From contig JAOZKN010000005.1 in NCBI GenBank assembly GCA_029935315.1, positions 1-64,000 on the forward strand: DNA of 64,000 bases. The letters run 5' to 3'. The notes beneath the pieces are model-generated. The model did not search any database. It was not told where the DNA came from and saw only the letters and a program-made list of their open reading frames with translations. The stretch comes from Desulfocapsa sp. (lineage in GTDB: Bacteria; Desulfobacterota; Desulfobulbia; Desulfobulbales; Desulfocapsaceae). This document shows positions 1 to 7,814 of this stretch, piece after piece (the stretch's first letter is position 1; each line of letters begins with the position of its first letter). Position numbers and translations under genes: made by a program.

Positions 1-384
1 ACCGATGAACTGCTTCCCATGGGTGCCTTTGACTTTGCCTGGCCGACTGCCGCAAAAGCATGGATTGGCGCAATATCAGTGAGCTACACTGTCAAGACTC
101 CGAAGATCTCCTGGCTCGATTCTGTTCTCCCCTACGTTGAATACAGCTCCATTGTGAAAGATGCTGATGATTCCAACAACTCTGATATGTTCATTCTCGG
201 CGCTGCCTGGGCCAGCGGCGGCTGGTACATCTACACCGATTACGCCCTGTCGAATGGCAACCTGTTTATCGGGGATAAGGGCGATGATTATACTAATATT
301 AATCACGGGGTCGGTGACTTTGGCGTGAACGGTAACGATCAATGGAATTCTCGTTTTAATATTAATTTTGGTTATTATTTCTAA
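1..384 (+). CDS. Outer-membrane beta-barrel (porin-like) protein, 3' end only
   Basis: The gene begins before the window; frame 1 is open from base 1 to a TAA at 382-384, leaving the last 127 residues. The visible part is a run of short amphipathic strands rich in Tyr, Trp, Gly and Asp, separated by polar Asp/Asn turns, and ends with the strand FNINFGYYF. A terminal Phe in an aromatic last strand is the usual outer-membrane assembly signal of Gram-negative porins. This supports a barrel protein of the outer membrane, but the specific family and the substrate cannot be told from the fragment. An internal ATG at base 19 is not the start, because the frame continues upstream. Confidence 0.6.
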   Translation, partial: TDELLPMGAFDFAWPTAAKAWIGAISVSYTVKTPKISWLDSVLPYVEYSSIVKDADDSNNSDMFILGAAWASGGWYIYTDYALSNGNLFIGDKGDDYTNINHGVGDFGVNGNDQWNSRFNINFGYYF

Positions 385-687
385 GGCGAGTTCTGCTTTT
401 TCCCCAGATGATTAGTGTCTTACTTCGTAAAAGATGCAAGGAATAAGAGAACAAATAGCAGATTTTATAGCATGTCGTTGTGAGTATCATTAAAGCACCT
501 GCTCAGGCACTTTTAAAATCCGACTTGTGGGTTGATCCTGCTATGAAATAGTGGACATTCGTCATTCAATTCTCGATTCTGAGAAGAATCAAGAAGTATC
601 TGAACAGTCAGTTTGCCTGCCACTTGTTAACCATAATGCTGGCTAATTAAAGCACATGCTAAAAAATAAATATGTATCTTTTGGCAA
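385..687. other. Gene-free spacer between convergent genes
   Basis: About 300 bases between the barrel gene and the oppositely oriented secreted-protein gene. I see no coding frame, RNA gene or strong terminator. A weak imperfect hairpin centred on the CCTG/CAGG pair near 497-515 has two internal mismatches and no T-run, so I do not call it a terminator. Confidence 0.4.
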
Positions 688-1347
688 TCAATCGGATGAA
701 GACTTATAGTTCGGATTCGTAGTCAGGTGAAGAGTCCAACTTCCTCCCCCTGCATATTCAGAGCCTCCAACTGCATTAAATCCAATACTTGCTCCATCAA
801 TGGTCAGCGCTTCTGACTTATCGAATGAGTATGTACTGTCTGTCCAATTAATAGGTATGTTAATGTTATAAAACTCTAGCCAAGTTTTAGTTTCATCATC
901 CCAAGCCCAGTATGTGAGAGTCTCAAGCCCCATGGGCATGGGGGCGACAACACAAACATTGTCATTACACGTGCCTGTGGGGGTAAAGTCAATATAGCCG
1001 TTGCGTCTGATTCGACCATCTCCGTTATTTTCATCAGTGTCATAACGCAGAGTGGCTGTGGTACCGGTTAATATTCCCACACCCCCAGTTATGATAACTT
1101 GAATATCTGAGGTTGCCGACTCGTCAAATGTAGGCATTAAATTGCTGGTAAGATGCAGATTGAGGGTTCCAATATACTTGCTTGTCGTGTCATTTTGTGA
1201 CGATTGGAAACGTGGAACACTAAAAAGGATCCAAGGAAATTTTTCTTGATTTGAGGCAATGGTGCTTGCCGGGAAAAACAGCACTGTTAAAAAATAAAGA
1301 AGTGTAGCAAGCCTGCCAACCTGTTGTGAAAGATTCAGTTTTGCCAT
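688..1347 (-). CDS. Secreted protein of unknown function
   Basis: 219 residues starting at ATG 1347. Residues 1-31 form a signal peptide: a Lys-containing N-region, a hydrophobic stretch around LLYFLTVLFF, and a small-residue site at STIAS. The mature part begins with EKFPWILF and is otherwise beta-rich, with acidic/Asn turns (TDENNGDGRIRRNG) and two Cys (CNDNVC) that could form a small disulfide loop. No catalytic motif or known domain is recognised. It is probably exported to the periplasm or cell surface. FPW followed by a hydrophobic stretch also occurs, at the C-terminus, in the two large repeat proteins at 1972-3759 and 27087-29852, but the position here is different and the match may be chance. 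Confidence 0.6.
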   Translation of the reverse strand: MAKLNLSQQVGRLATLLYFLTVLFFPASTIASNQEKFPWILFSVPRFQSSQNDTTSKYIGTLNLHLTSNLMPTFDESATSDIQVIITGGVGILTGTTATLRYDTDENNGDGRIRRNGYIDFTPTGTCNDNVCVVAPMPMGLETLTYWAWDDETKTWLEFYNINIPINWTDSTYSFDKSEALTIDGASIGFNAVGGSEYAGGGSWTLHLTTNPNYKSSSD

Positions 1348-1971
1348 AGTGCCCTCCGCTGTAGTAATTCAGGATCTGAAAGTTACTCCTTGCATGTCAG
1401 ATATTTCAAACTGTAAAAGTTTTGTTTATCCAGGGGTATAGTCATTGATGGATGATTGCATGAATTAATCGGAAACATGTCATTTTTTGAGTTTGTTTTT
1501 ATCATATACTCAAAACTGTAGTGAGTCAAGACAATAGCATGACACCCACCCTTGTTTTCAACAAAATTACTGAAAATAGTACACATAGGGATTTCTGTGA
1601 GAAGGGAACTGTATTAGTTTGAGATATTCATGGCCAAGATTAACCTGTCCATGTAATCATTAGGAGACATCGTAAAATGCGATTTTGCTTAAATGGGTGG
1701 GATTAGTAATGACTCTCTTCTGATATATTTCCGCCCATTATCACACTGTTGCACTCCCTGCACTGCTCCCTTGCTTAAGACTCCCACATCGCCTACAATA
1801 TATATAATTATATGCAAATGAGATAAGTTCAAACCTGTCGGGAGTGAGGTTGGCAGTAGTGGAGTACAAATCTTTTAAGCTACAAGTAGTTGAGACAGGT
1901 TGAACAAAGTGGACACCAAATTGTATCTTTTTTAGTACACCTGAAAGCACACTGTTAAGGGGGAACGAGGT
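1348..1971. other. AT-rich intergenic region between divergent secreted-protein genes
   Basis: Roughly 620 bases upstream of both the minus-strand gene (ATG 1347) and the plus-strand repeat gene (ATG 1972). Open frames here (1383-1586 and 1741-1950, both minus) have no recognisable protein features and no convincing ribosome site, so I leave them out. Promoters for both neighbours should lie here; I could not pick one confidently. Confidence 0.4.
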
Positions 1972-3759
1972 ATGAAAGGGTTAAGGGGAATCTTTGTCGC
2001 TGTTGTATCGATGCTTGTTATGACCTGGTCTGCATTCTGTTATGCAGGAATATGCTCCCCGGATCAATGGTGCTGGGAAAACCCACTCCCTCAAGGAAAC
2101 ACGTTGGAGGGCATTTGGGGTAGCAGTTCCAGCGATGTTTTTGCTGTGGGGGATTTGGGCACTATTCTCCACTACGATGGCAGTTCCTGGACTCCAATGA
2201 CCTCGGGGACGTTAGGAAATTTGACTGGTATTTGGGGCAGCAGTTCCAGCGATGTCTATGCTGTGGGAGTGTGGGGCACCATTCTCCACTACGACGGCAG
2301 TTCCTGGTCTCCAATGGACTCTGGAACAACAGCAGTTTTGACCGGCATTTGGGGCAGCGGTTCCAGCGATGTCTATGCTGTGGGGTCGGGTGGCACCATC
2401 CTCAACTACGACGGAAGCTCATGGATTCCAATGACCTCCGGGACGACAGCAAGTTTGAGCGGCATTTGGGGCAGCAGTTCCAATAATGTCTTTGTCGTGG
2501 GGCTGTCTGGCCTGATTCTCCACTATGACGGCGGTTTATGGTCTCCAATGACCTCCGGGACGACAGTATGGTTGAAGGGCATTTGGGGCAGCGGTTCCAG
2601 CGACGTTTTTGCCGTTGGATCTGATGGCACTATTCTCCACTATAACGGCAGTTTGTGGTCTCCAATGCCCTCAGGGACGACAGCAGGTTTGAAAGCAATT
2701 TGGGGCAGCAGTTCCAGCAATGTCTATGCCGTGGGAGTGTCGGGCGCCATTTTCCACTATAACGGTAGTTCCTGGTCTCCAATGACCTCAGGAACGACAG
2801 CAGTTTTGAATGCAATCTGGGGCAGCAGTCCCGGCAATGTTTATGCCGTGGGATTGGGTGGCACCATCCTCCACTACGACGGCAGTTTATGGTCACCAAT
2901 GACATCTGGAACGGCAGCGCATTTGCGAGGCATTTGGGGCAGCAGGCCCAGCGATGTTTTTGCTGTGGGAGATTTTGGCACTATTCTCCACTATGACGGC
3001 ACCCTCTGGTCACAAATGACCTCTGGGACGACACACCCTTTGACCGACACCTGGGGGAGCAGTTCCAATAATGTCTTTGTCGTGGGAACGGGTGGCATCA
3101 TCCTCCACTATGACGGCAGCTCATGGACTCCAATGCCCTCCGGAACGTCAAAACGGTTGAATGGCATTTGGGGAAAAAGTTTGAGCGATGCCTATGCCGT
3201 TGGATATACTGGTACCATCCTCTACTACGACGGCAGCTCATGGACTTCAGTGACTTCCGGGACGGCAGCAGATTTGACCGGTATTTGGGGCAGCAGTTCC
3301 AGTGATGTCTATGCCGTTGGAAAGGGTGGCACCATCCTCCACTATGACGGCAGCTCATGGACTCCAATGCCCTCTGGAACGACAATAGATTTGTACAGCA
3401 TTTGGGGCAGCAGTTCCAGCGATGTCTATGCCGTTGGAAAGGGTGGCACCATCCTCCACTACGACGGCAGCTTATGGACTTCAATGACCTCATTGCCGAC
3501 AAATTATGCGTACGGCATCTGGGGCAGCAGTTCCAGCGATGTTTATGTCGTGGGAACGATGGGCAGGATTTTTCACTATGACGGCAGTTCCTGGGCTTCA
3601 ATGATCTCCGGGACGAGTCAAGGTTTGTTCGGCGTTTGGGGCAGCAGTCCCAGCGATGTTTGTGTCGTGGGAAATTCAGGTAACATACTGCACAGACCAT
3701 TTCGTAGCCCGGGTTTTCCCTGGGCTATGTTTCTGCCGGCGATATTCCCCAGGGAATAA
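1972..3759 (+). CDS. Secreted WGSSSSDVYAVG-repeat protein (beta-propeller-like)
   Basis: 595 residues. A signal peptide occupies about 1-25 (ends AFCYA). From residue 47 there are thirteen tandem 39-residue repeats with consensus GIWGSSSSDVYAVG, then GTILHYDGSSW, then PMTSGTT, and a fourteenth repeat that breaks off. Such Trp-Gly-Ser/Asp-Val-Ala-Val-Gly repeats are common in exported proteins of delta-proteobacteria and are thought to fold as propeller blades; function unknown, probably binding at the cell surface. The protein ends with FPWAMFLPAIFPRE, a tail very like that of the unrelated repeat protein at 27087-29852. The ATG at 1972 is preceded by a purine-rich GGGGG/GAGG tract and gives an immediate signal peptide. 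The long antisense frames inside the gene are shadows of the DNA repeat. Confidence 0.85.
   Translation: MKGLRGIFVAVVSMLVMTWSAFCYAGICSPDQWCWENPLPQGNTLEGIWGSSSSDVFAVGDLGTILHYDGSSWTPMTSGTLGNLTGIWGSSSSDVYAVGVWGTILHYDGSSWSPMDSGTTAVLTGIWGSGSSDVYAVGSGGTILNYDGSSWIPMTSGTTASLSGIWGSSSNNVFVVGLSGLILHYDGGLWSPMTSGTTVWLKGIWGSGSSDVFAVGSDGTILHYNGSLWSPMPSGTTAGLKAIWGSSSSNVYAVGVSGAIFHYNGSSWSPMTSGTTAVLNAIWGSSPGNVYAVGLGGTILHYDGSLWSPMTSGTAAHLRGIWGSRPSDVFAVGDFGTILHYDGTLWSQMTSGTTHPLTDTWGSSSNNVFVVGTGGIILHYDGSSWTPMPSGTSKRLNGIWGKSLSDAYAVGYTGTILYYDGSSWTSVTSGTAADLTGIWGSSSSDVYAVGKGGTILHYDGSSWTPMPSGTTIDLYSIWGSSSSDVYAVGKGGTILHYDGSLWTSMTSLPTNYAYGIWGSSSSDVYVVGTMGRIFHYDGSSWASMISGTSQGLFGVWGSSPSDVCVVGNSGNILHRPFRSPGFPWAMFLPAIFPRE
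2110..3702 (+). repeat. Tandem 117-bp coding repeats, 13 full plus one partial
   Basis: Each unit starts at the Gly-Ile-Trp codons (first 2110, second 2227, and so on every 117 bases) and encodes 39 residues. Units differ by scattered substitutions, many synonymous. Neighbouring units near 3283 and 3400 are almost identical through the first 75 bases, which suggests recent duplication or conversion. No unit is frameshifted. Confidence 0.9.
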
Positions 3760-3891
3760 ATATAGAAGGAGGAATTAAAAACGGGACAAGTCGTTAAGGG
3801 AGGCACCAATTCGAAGGGCTTTATGTCATGAAATCAGGCAGGTTTGTGGCCTGGAAAATAACGTATCATAAAAGAACAAAAGTAATCGTCC

Positions 3892-4788
3892 ATGTCTGAA
3901 AAGAGCGTCTCACCCGCAGTCCATTTCCGTCTTGTACTGACCATGATATTCTGGGGTGGGACTTTTGTTGCCGGTCGCCTCTTAGTCGGGGAACTGCATC
4001 CCCAGAGTGCTGCGGCCTTTCGCTTTATCCTCGCCTCTCTGATGCTTGTGTCGACGATCTTGTTTCGGGAAAAAAGTCTTCCCCGCTTGAGTGGAAAACA
4101 GTGGGGAGCCATGGCGCTGCTGGGCATGACAGGAGTCTTTTCCTACAACATATTCTTTTTTACCGGACTGCAAAGTATAGAAGCGGGCCGGGCTTCCATG
4201 ATAATTGCTGCAAATCCTGTGGTGACCGCTTTTCTGGCAATGTTGTTTTTCGGGGAGCGTTTCAGCTTTTCCAGGGGGGCGGGTATGATGCTGTCTGTTG
4301 CCGGAGCCTTGATCGTCATTTCCAGGGGGCATCCAGGGGCGTATTTTCGGGGAGGCATCGGAAGTGGTGAACTCTGTATCGTCGGTTGTGTGCTGAGCTG
4401 GTCCGTCTACACCCTTCTTGGTAAAAGGATGCTCTCCAATATTTCGCCTCTGGTGGCTGTGGCGTACTCCTGCAGCCTTGGCGCTATCTTTCTCACCATC
4501 TTTGCTCTGTACAACGGGCATTTGATGGACGTAAGGGAACTGAGCTTACGAAGTGCAGGATGCCTTGTGTACTTTGCTCTATTTGGTACCACCCTTGCCT
4601 TTATCTGGTTTTATGATGGAGTAAAACGATTGGGGGCGGCCAGGGCAGCCATGTATGTGAATTTGACTCCTGTCAGTGGAATTTTCCTTGGCAGTGTCCT
4701 CCTTGGAGAACGCCTGGAGAGCTCACTTCTATTTGGCGGAGCCCTGGTTTTCTTTGGTTTGTACTTTATTAATCGAAGGGCATCCTGA
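3892..4788 (+). CDS. EamA/DMT-family membrane exporter
   Basis: 298 residues, almost all hydrophobic, readable as about ten membrane helices in two similar halves, the usual layout and length of the drug/metabolite transporter (EamA) family of the inner membrane. The first half carries the typical start FWGGTFVAGRLLVGELHP and AAFRFILASLML; the second half has SWSVYTLLGKRML and ends with LLGERLESSLLFGGALVFFGLYF. Members export amino acids, sugars or other small metabolites; the substrate cannot be inferred here. The start ATG 3892 gives a short cytoplasmic N-terminus but has a poor ribosome site. It stands alone, with no transporter partner. Confidence 0.9.
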   Translation: MSEKSVSPAVHFRLVLTMIFWGGTFVAGRLLVGELHPQSAAAFRFILASLMLVSTILFREKSLPRLSGKQWGAMALLGMTGVFSYNIFFFTGLQSIEAGRASMIIAANPVVTAFLAMLFFGERFSFSRGAGMMLSVAGALIVISRGHPGAYFRGGIGSGELCIVGCVLSWSVYTLLGKRMLSNISPLVAVAYSCSLGAIFLTIFALYNGHLMDVRELSLRSAGCLVYFALFGTTLAFIWFYDGVKRLGAARAAMYVNLTPVSGIFLGSVLLGERLESSLLFGGALVFFGLYFINRRAS

Positions 4789-4811
4789 GAAGCGATATTC
4801 GTTCTTTGTTC

Positions 4812-4842
4812 TTGCAAAAATATCTCTTGAATGTGCTATGAT
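4812..4842 (+). promoter_or_regulatory. Candidate sigma-70 promoter with extended -10
   Basis: TTGCAA at 4812-4817 and TATGAT at 4837-4842 are 19 bases apart, and TG stands one base ahead of the -10 (extended -10). The start point would be about 30 bases before GTG 4881. Motif match only. Confidence 0.45.
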
Positions 4843-4880
4843 ATTAATTTCTACTCTTTGCTCAAAAAGGAAACAAAACA

Positions 4881-5123
4881 GTGCTTACCATAGACGAACG
4901 CCTTGCAACCATAGAAGCAACACTGCTGATTCAAAAGGGACAGATTGAAATATTACTTGGCTTGATTGCTTCCAGGATGGGAAAAGATGAGTTGAGGGAG
5001 TATCTGGAACTTGTGCTCAAGTCTCCTGATTTTGGAGACAGTGCCAAGATTTCTGCCCAGGAGATGATGATTTACCAGGATAAACTGTGGAGCAGTGATG
5101 TGTCATCCGGGCAGAAGCAATAG
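4881..5123 (+). CDS. Small helical protein of unknown function
   Basis: 80 residues from GTG 4881, with an AAGGAA ribosome site about six bases upstream and a candidate promoter at 4812-4842. The sequence is soluble and helix-forming; residues 1-30 (LTIDERLATIEATLLIQKG) have the heptad-like spacing of a short coiled coil, and there is no Cys, signal or membrane segment. No family recognised. The next gene, the flavoprotein, begins 68 bases later on the same strand, so the two may be co-transcribed. GTG is chosen because no ATG lies near it in frame. Confidence 0.55.
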   Translation: MLTIDERLATIEATLLIQKGQIEILLGLIASRMGKDELREYLELVLKSPDFGDSAKISAQEMMIYQDKLWSSDVSSGQKQ

Positions 5124-5191
5124 CAGAATCGAAGCGGAAAGTTTATAAAAAAACTCGTAAAAATTATGATAACAAAAAGGGATATTAAAAG

Positions 5192-5791
5192 ATGAAAATT
5201 ATAGGTGTGTCTGCAAGTGCAAGAGAAAACAAGTCCACTCGCTTCCTCCTGGAGCAATGTCTCAATGAGTCCAGAAGTACGGCTGAGACGCTGGGGAAAA
5301 GCATTGAGCTTGAATTGATAAACCTTGCGCCCTTGAAAATTAATGGCTGCGTCGCATGTGGTAAATGTAAGAAAGGTGTGTTGTGTAGCCAGGAGGATGA
5401 TTTTCAGCCTTTGATTGCTAAACTCGCAGATCCAGAAGTTGTGGGTATCGTCATGGCAACTCCGGTTTATATGGGCTGTATGTCGGCTCAGGCCAAGGCG
5501 TTTATTGACCGGACGGTTCTTTTCAGGCGCAATGGTTTTATGTTTAAAAACAAACTCGGTGGTGTCATAGCCGTGGGCGGCTCGAGGAACGGTGGGCAGG
5601 AGCTGACCATTCAGGCGGTGCATGCGGGAATGATGATTCATGACATGATTATAGTGGGTGATGGCGACCATTTTGGTGGTGCTGCCTGGGGGAGTCATCC
5701 CGATGGTTACGAGAGTGATGTAACAGGTATTGCCACCGCCAGAAATCTTGGCAGACGTATGGGCGAAGTTGCCTGTCTGATGCATGGGTAA
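5192..5791 (+). CDS. Iron-sulfur flavoprotein (flavodoxin-like NAD(P)H/FMN oxidoreductase family)
   Basis: 199 residues. The N-terminus KIIGVSASARENKSTRFLL is the FMN phosphate-binding loop of the NADPH-dependent FMN-reductase/flavodoxin fold. It is followed by Cys53-x2-Cys56-x2-Cys59-x5-Cys65, the compact four-cysteine motif that binds a 4Fe-4S cluster in archaeal-type iron-sulfur flavoproteins. The middle carries the second flavin loop (MATPVYMGCMSAQAKAFIDR) and the C-terminus the GGSRNGGQE and GSHPDGYESD segments. Family members shuttle electrons in anaerobes, and some reduce O2 or peroxide. The partner is not visible: the gene sits after a small unknown protein and ends convergently with another. 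ATG 5192 has a purine-rich upstream tract. Confidence 0.88.
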   Translation: MKIIGVSASARENKSTRFLLEQCLNESRSTAETLGKSIELELINLAPLKINGCVACGKCKKGVLCSQEDDFQPLIAKLADPEVVGIVMATPVYMGCMSAQAKAFIDRTVLFRRNGFMFKNKLGGVIAVGGSRNGGQELTIQAVHAGMMIHDMIIVGDGDHFGGAAWGSHPDGYESDVTGIATARNLGRRMGEVACLMHG

Positions 5792-5821
5792 AGAAGAGCA
5801 GGGCGGATTGTAAGTGAGGAA

Positions 5822-5841
5822 CCAGGAGCAGCGGCTCCTGG
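5822..5841. terminator. Hairpin between convergent genes
   Basis: A perfect 8-base-pair stem, CCAGGAGC and GCTCCTGG, with a four-base loop lies between the flavoprotein stop and the stop of the minus-strand gene. It could end transcription from both sides, but there is no strong T-run on either strand. Confidence 0.4.
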
Positions 5842-5851
5842 AGGTGCAGGC

Positions 5852-6181
5852 TTAGCCATTATTCGCCCGTAACAGGCCCAGCAACTCTTTTTCAAGGATT
5901 TGATATTCTTCAACAGAGGATGCTTCCTGTATTTCAGTCAGGGCCAGAAGTTGGGTCAGCACCAGTTTGATCCGCTTAAAATAGGCCAGTTTGGCCTTGT
6001 GTATATTCATCGTATGGCAGCGATTTTTTAAAGAAACTGCCAGCTCTTTATGCCCCTGAGGGATTTTCCGGCACAATATTTTATTGGTCAATTGATCAAT
6101 CTTTTCAATGGTATTTTCTTTAGGTTTTCCCATCCCACCACTTCCTGAACAGTACATTTTACAAGTGCCCGGCTTCATCAT
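5852..6181 (-). CDS. Small Cys-containing protein of unknown function
   Basis: The open frame reaches back to 6322, but the first 47 residues look non-coding. I choose the paired ATGs at 6181/6178, giving about 109 residues that begin MKPGTCKMYCSGSGGMGKP. The N-terminal Cys-x3-Cys and glycines are followed by a basic, helical region (TIEKIDQLTNKIL, HKAKLAYFKRIKLVLTQLLAL) and an acidic C-terminal helix (EEYQILEKELLGLL). It is soluble and probably cytoplasmic. I know of no family with certainty. The start is uncertain because the ribosome site is weak; an ATG ten codons further on is an alternative. Confidence 0.4.
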   Translation of the reverse strand: MMKPGTCKMYCSGSGGMGKPKENTIEKIDQLTNKILCRKIPQGHKELAVSLKNRCHTMNIHKAKLAYFKRIKLVLTQLLALTEIQEASSVEEYQILEKELLGLLRANNG

Positions 6182-6396
6182 CCCCGGCAAACAAGCGTCA
6201 GGCGACAATGGCCCCTGATCCGGGATTCTATTGCACCCTTTATAACACATCATCATTAGCCACCATACCCTATTATCGTGGCAAAAGCATGGCTGCTCAG
6301 CGATTGCTGCAAGAGAAAACAACTTGACTTTTTCCTGTGAAAACAGGGAAAATAAAAGAGGAGAACGGATTTTTCTTTTACAAAAGAAATGAGCCC

Positions 6397-6930
6397 ATGC
6401 CTAACGACAACTGTCTTTCCACGAGCCATACCTTAGCGACTCTTGTTCGAAGAAGTCTGCCCCGTTTTGCGATCTTTTCTCTGTTGTGGTATGCCCTTGC
6501 CGGGTCGGATGCTTTGAGCTGGGTCATAGGTGTTCCAGCAGTGTTGCTGGCCACCTCTCTGAGCCTGAGCCTGGCCTCCTCTTCCCGGTTGAATATACGT
6601 GTGGCTGGTCTCCTTCATTTTATTCCTTTTTTTCTGTATCAATCTTTTCGTGGCGGTATTGATGTTATGCACCGTGCCCTTTCTTTCCGGCAATGTCTTG
6701 ATCCGGGGCTGGTTGCCTACACCACTCTCCTGCCGGAAGGGTCTGCCAGGATCTTTTTCGTTAATACCATCAGCCTGCTCCCCGGTACCCTGAGCGCAGA
6801 GCTCCGGGGAGATCAGGTGACTATTCATACCCTTGACCAGGGCCTGCCGGTCTGGGCAAACATCCAGCGCTTAGAGTATCACGTTGCTGCGCTGATGGGC
6901 GAAACCGGAGAGGGCAGGGAAAACTTATGA
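6397..6930 (+). CDS. mrpE: Mrp-type Na+/H+ antiporter subunit E
   Basis: First gene of a nine-gene antiporter operon. From ATG 6397 the protein has 177 residues: two or three membrane helices (FAIFSLLWYALAG, VIGVPAVLLATSLSL, LLHFIPFFLYQSF) followed by the soluble MnhE domain with FFVNTISLLPGTLSAEL and ITIHTLDQGLP-like segments. In Mrp complexes this small subunit supports assembly and activity of the multi-subunit membrane antiporter. An in-frame GTG at 6337 would add 20 charged residues that the family lacks, so I prefer 6397, although neither start has a good ribosome site. The stop overlaps the next start (ATGA). Confidence 0.88.
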   Translation: MPNDNCLSTSHTLATLVRRSLPRFAIFSLLWYALAGSDALSWVIGVPAVLLATSLSLSLASSSRLNIRVAGLLHFIPFFLYQSFRGGIDVMHRALSFRQCLDPGLVAYTTLLPEGSARIFFVNTISLLPGTLSAELRGDQVTIHTLDQGLPVWANIQRLEYHVAALMGETGEGRENL

Positions 6931-7214
6931 GCTGGCTGCATACACTTTTTGCCTTAATTCTCCTGCCTGCGATTGCTGTGGGTATGATTCGTATCCTGAG
7001 AGGCCCGACTGCTGCCGATCGGATGATGACGGCGCAGTTATTTGGCACCTGTGGAGTGGCGATTCTGCTGCTTTTGAGTGCAGGAATGTTGAACCCCGTG
7101 CTCATTGATATTGCCCTTGTTTTTGCACTGCTGGCAGCACTGGCGACTCTCACCTTTATCCGCCGTACCTGGCAAGGTTCCGGGAAGAACAAACATGGAT
7201 ATCCTCTATCATAG
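6927..7214 (+). CDS. mrpF: Mrp-type antiporter subunit F
   Basis: 95 residues with three membrane helices, starting with an ATGA overlap on mrpE. It carries the MrpF/PhaF signature MIRILRGPTAADRMMTAQ between helices one and two and LIDIALVFALLAALATL in helix three. It is an obligate small membrane subunit of the antiporter. Its last codons overlap the start of mrpG by 20 bases, showing translational coupling. Confidence 0.92.
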   Translation: MSWLHTLFALILLPAIAVGMIRILRGPTAADRMMTAQLFGTCGVAILLLLSAGMLNPVLIDIALVFALLAALATLTFIRRTWQGSGKNKHGYPLS

Positions 7215-7497
7215 CGGCACGTTATTCATCGTAATCGGCGTACTTTTTTTTCTGTCCGGTACTGTGGGACTGATTCGCTTTCCGGATATCTATACCCGGC
7301 TCCATGCCCTGACCAAGGCGGATAATGTCGGTCTGGGCTGTGTCGTCTGCGGCCTTGCCCTTCAATCCGGCAGCTGGGTGCTGACAGTAAAACTCCTGCT
7401 GATCTGGTTACTGGTGCTGATTGCAAGTTCTGCCTCCTGCCATCTTATTGCCAGCAGTGCCATGCAGAAAAATATTAAACCGTGGACACGTCCATGA
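7195..7497 (+). CDS. mrpG: Mrp-type antiporter subunit G
   Basis: 100 residues from ATG 7195; the frame is open further upstream, but that part lies inside mrpF and is not protein-like. Three membrane helices and the conserved GTVGLIRFPDIYTRLHALTK stretch identify the MnhG/MrpG family. TVKLLLIWLLVLIASSASCHLIA forms the last helix. As in characterised Mrp operons it follows mrpF directly. The stop overlaps the start of the next gene (ATGA at 7494). Confidence 0.92.
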   Translation: MDILYHSGTLFIVIGVLFFLSGTVGLIRFPDIYTRLHALTKADNVGLGCVVCGLALQSGSWVLTVKLLLIWLLVLIASSASCHLIASSAMQKNIKPWTRP

Positions 7498-7814
7498 CCT
7501 ATTCCATACTCACTCTTTTTGACATTATTCTTGTTGCAACCCTGCTGTGGCTTGGTTGGCGTCTGCTCAGCAGCGAAGATATTTTCAAGGCGGTTGTCCT
7601 CTTTATCTCCTTTGGCCTGTTGATGGCCCTGGCCTGGGTAAGAATGCGGGCGCCGGATGTGGCCCTGGCTGAGGCAGCACTTGGCGCAGGCCTGACAGGG
7701 CCACTTTTTCTTGCCGCCCTCAGGCGGATGAACCGAAGTCACAAGGGTGAACGCAGACTGGACATCGATGAAAACAGGGACGGAGATCATGGGAAAAATT
7801 CGGAACCGACATAA
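7494..7814 (+). CDS. MbhD-like (DUF4040) antiporter subunit, split-off part of MrpA C-terminus
   Basis: 106 residues starting at ATG 7494 (GTG 7482 is possible). Three hydrophobic helices contain SEDIFKAVVLFISFGLLMALAWVRMRAPDVALAEAALGAGLTG (quoted in part: the core is APDVALAEAALG). This matches the DUF4040 module that in classical Mrp systems is fused to the C-terminus of MrpA and in archaeal membrane-bound hydrogenases is the separate subunit MbhD. The carboxylates around the APDVALAEAA helix belong to the proposed ion path. It overlaps mrpG upstream and the next gene downstream, so it belongs to the same complex. Confidence 0.85.
   Translation: MTYSILTLFDIILVATLLWLGWRLLSSEDIFKAVVLFISFGLLMALAWVRMRAPDVALAEAALGAGLTGPLFLAALRRMNRSHKGERRLDIDENRDGDHGKNSEPT

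Noticed and set aside
1383-1950. Two short minus-strand frames (67 and 69 residues)
   Set aside because: No ribosome site, no domain, signal or helix pattern; the region is AT-rich spacer.
3098-3700. 200-residue minus-strand frame
   Set aside because: It is the antisense of the tandem repeat gene; long open frames opposite a repeat arise automatically.
2110-3702. Regular DNA repeats resembling an array
   Set aside because: The repeats are 117 bases, contiguous and coding, without spacers, so this is not a CRISPR array.
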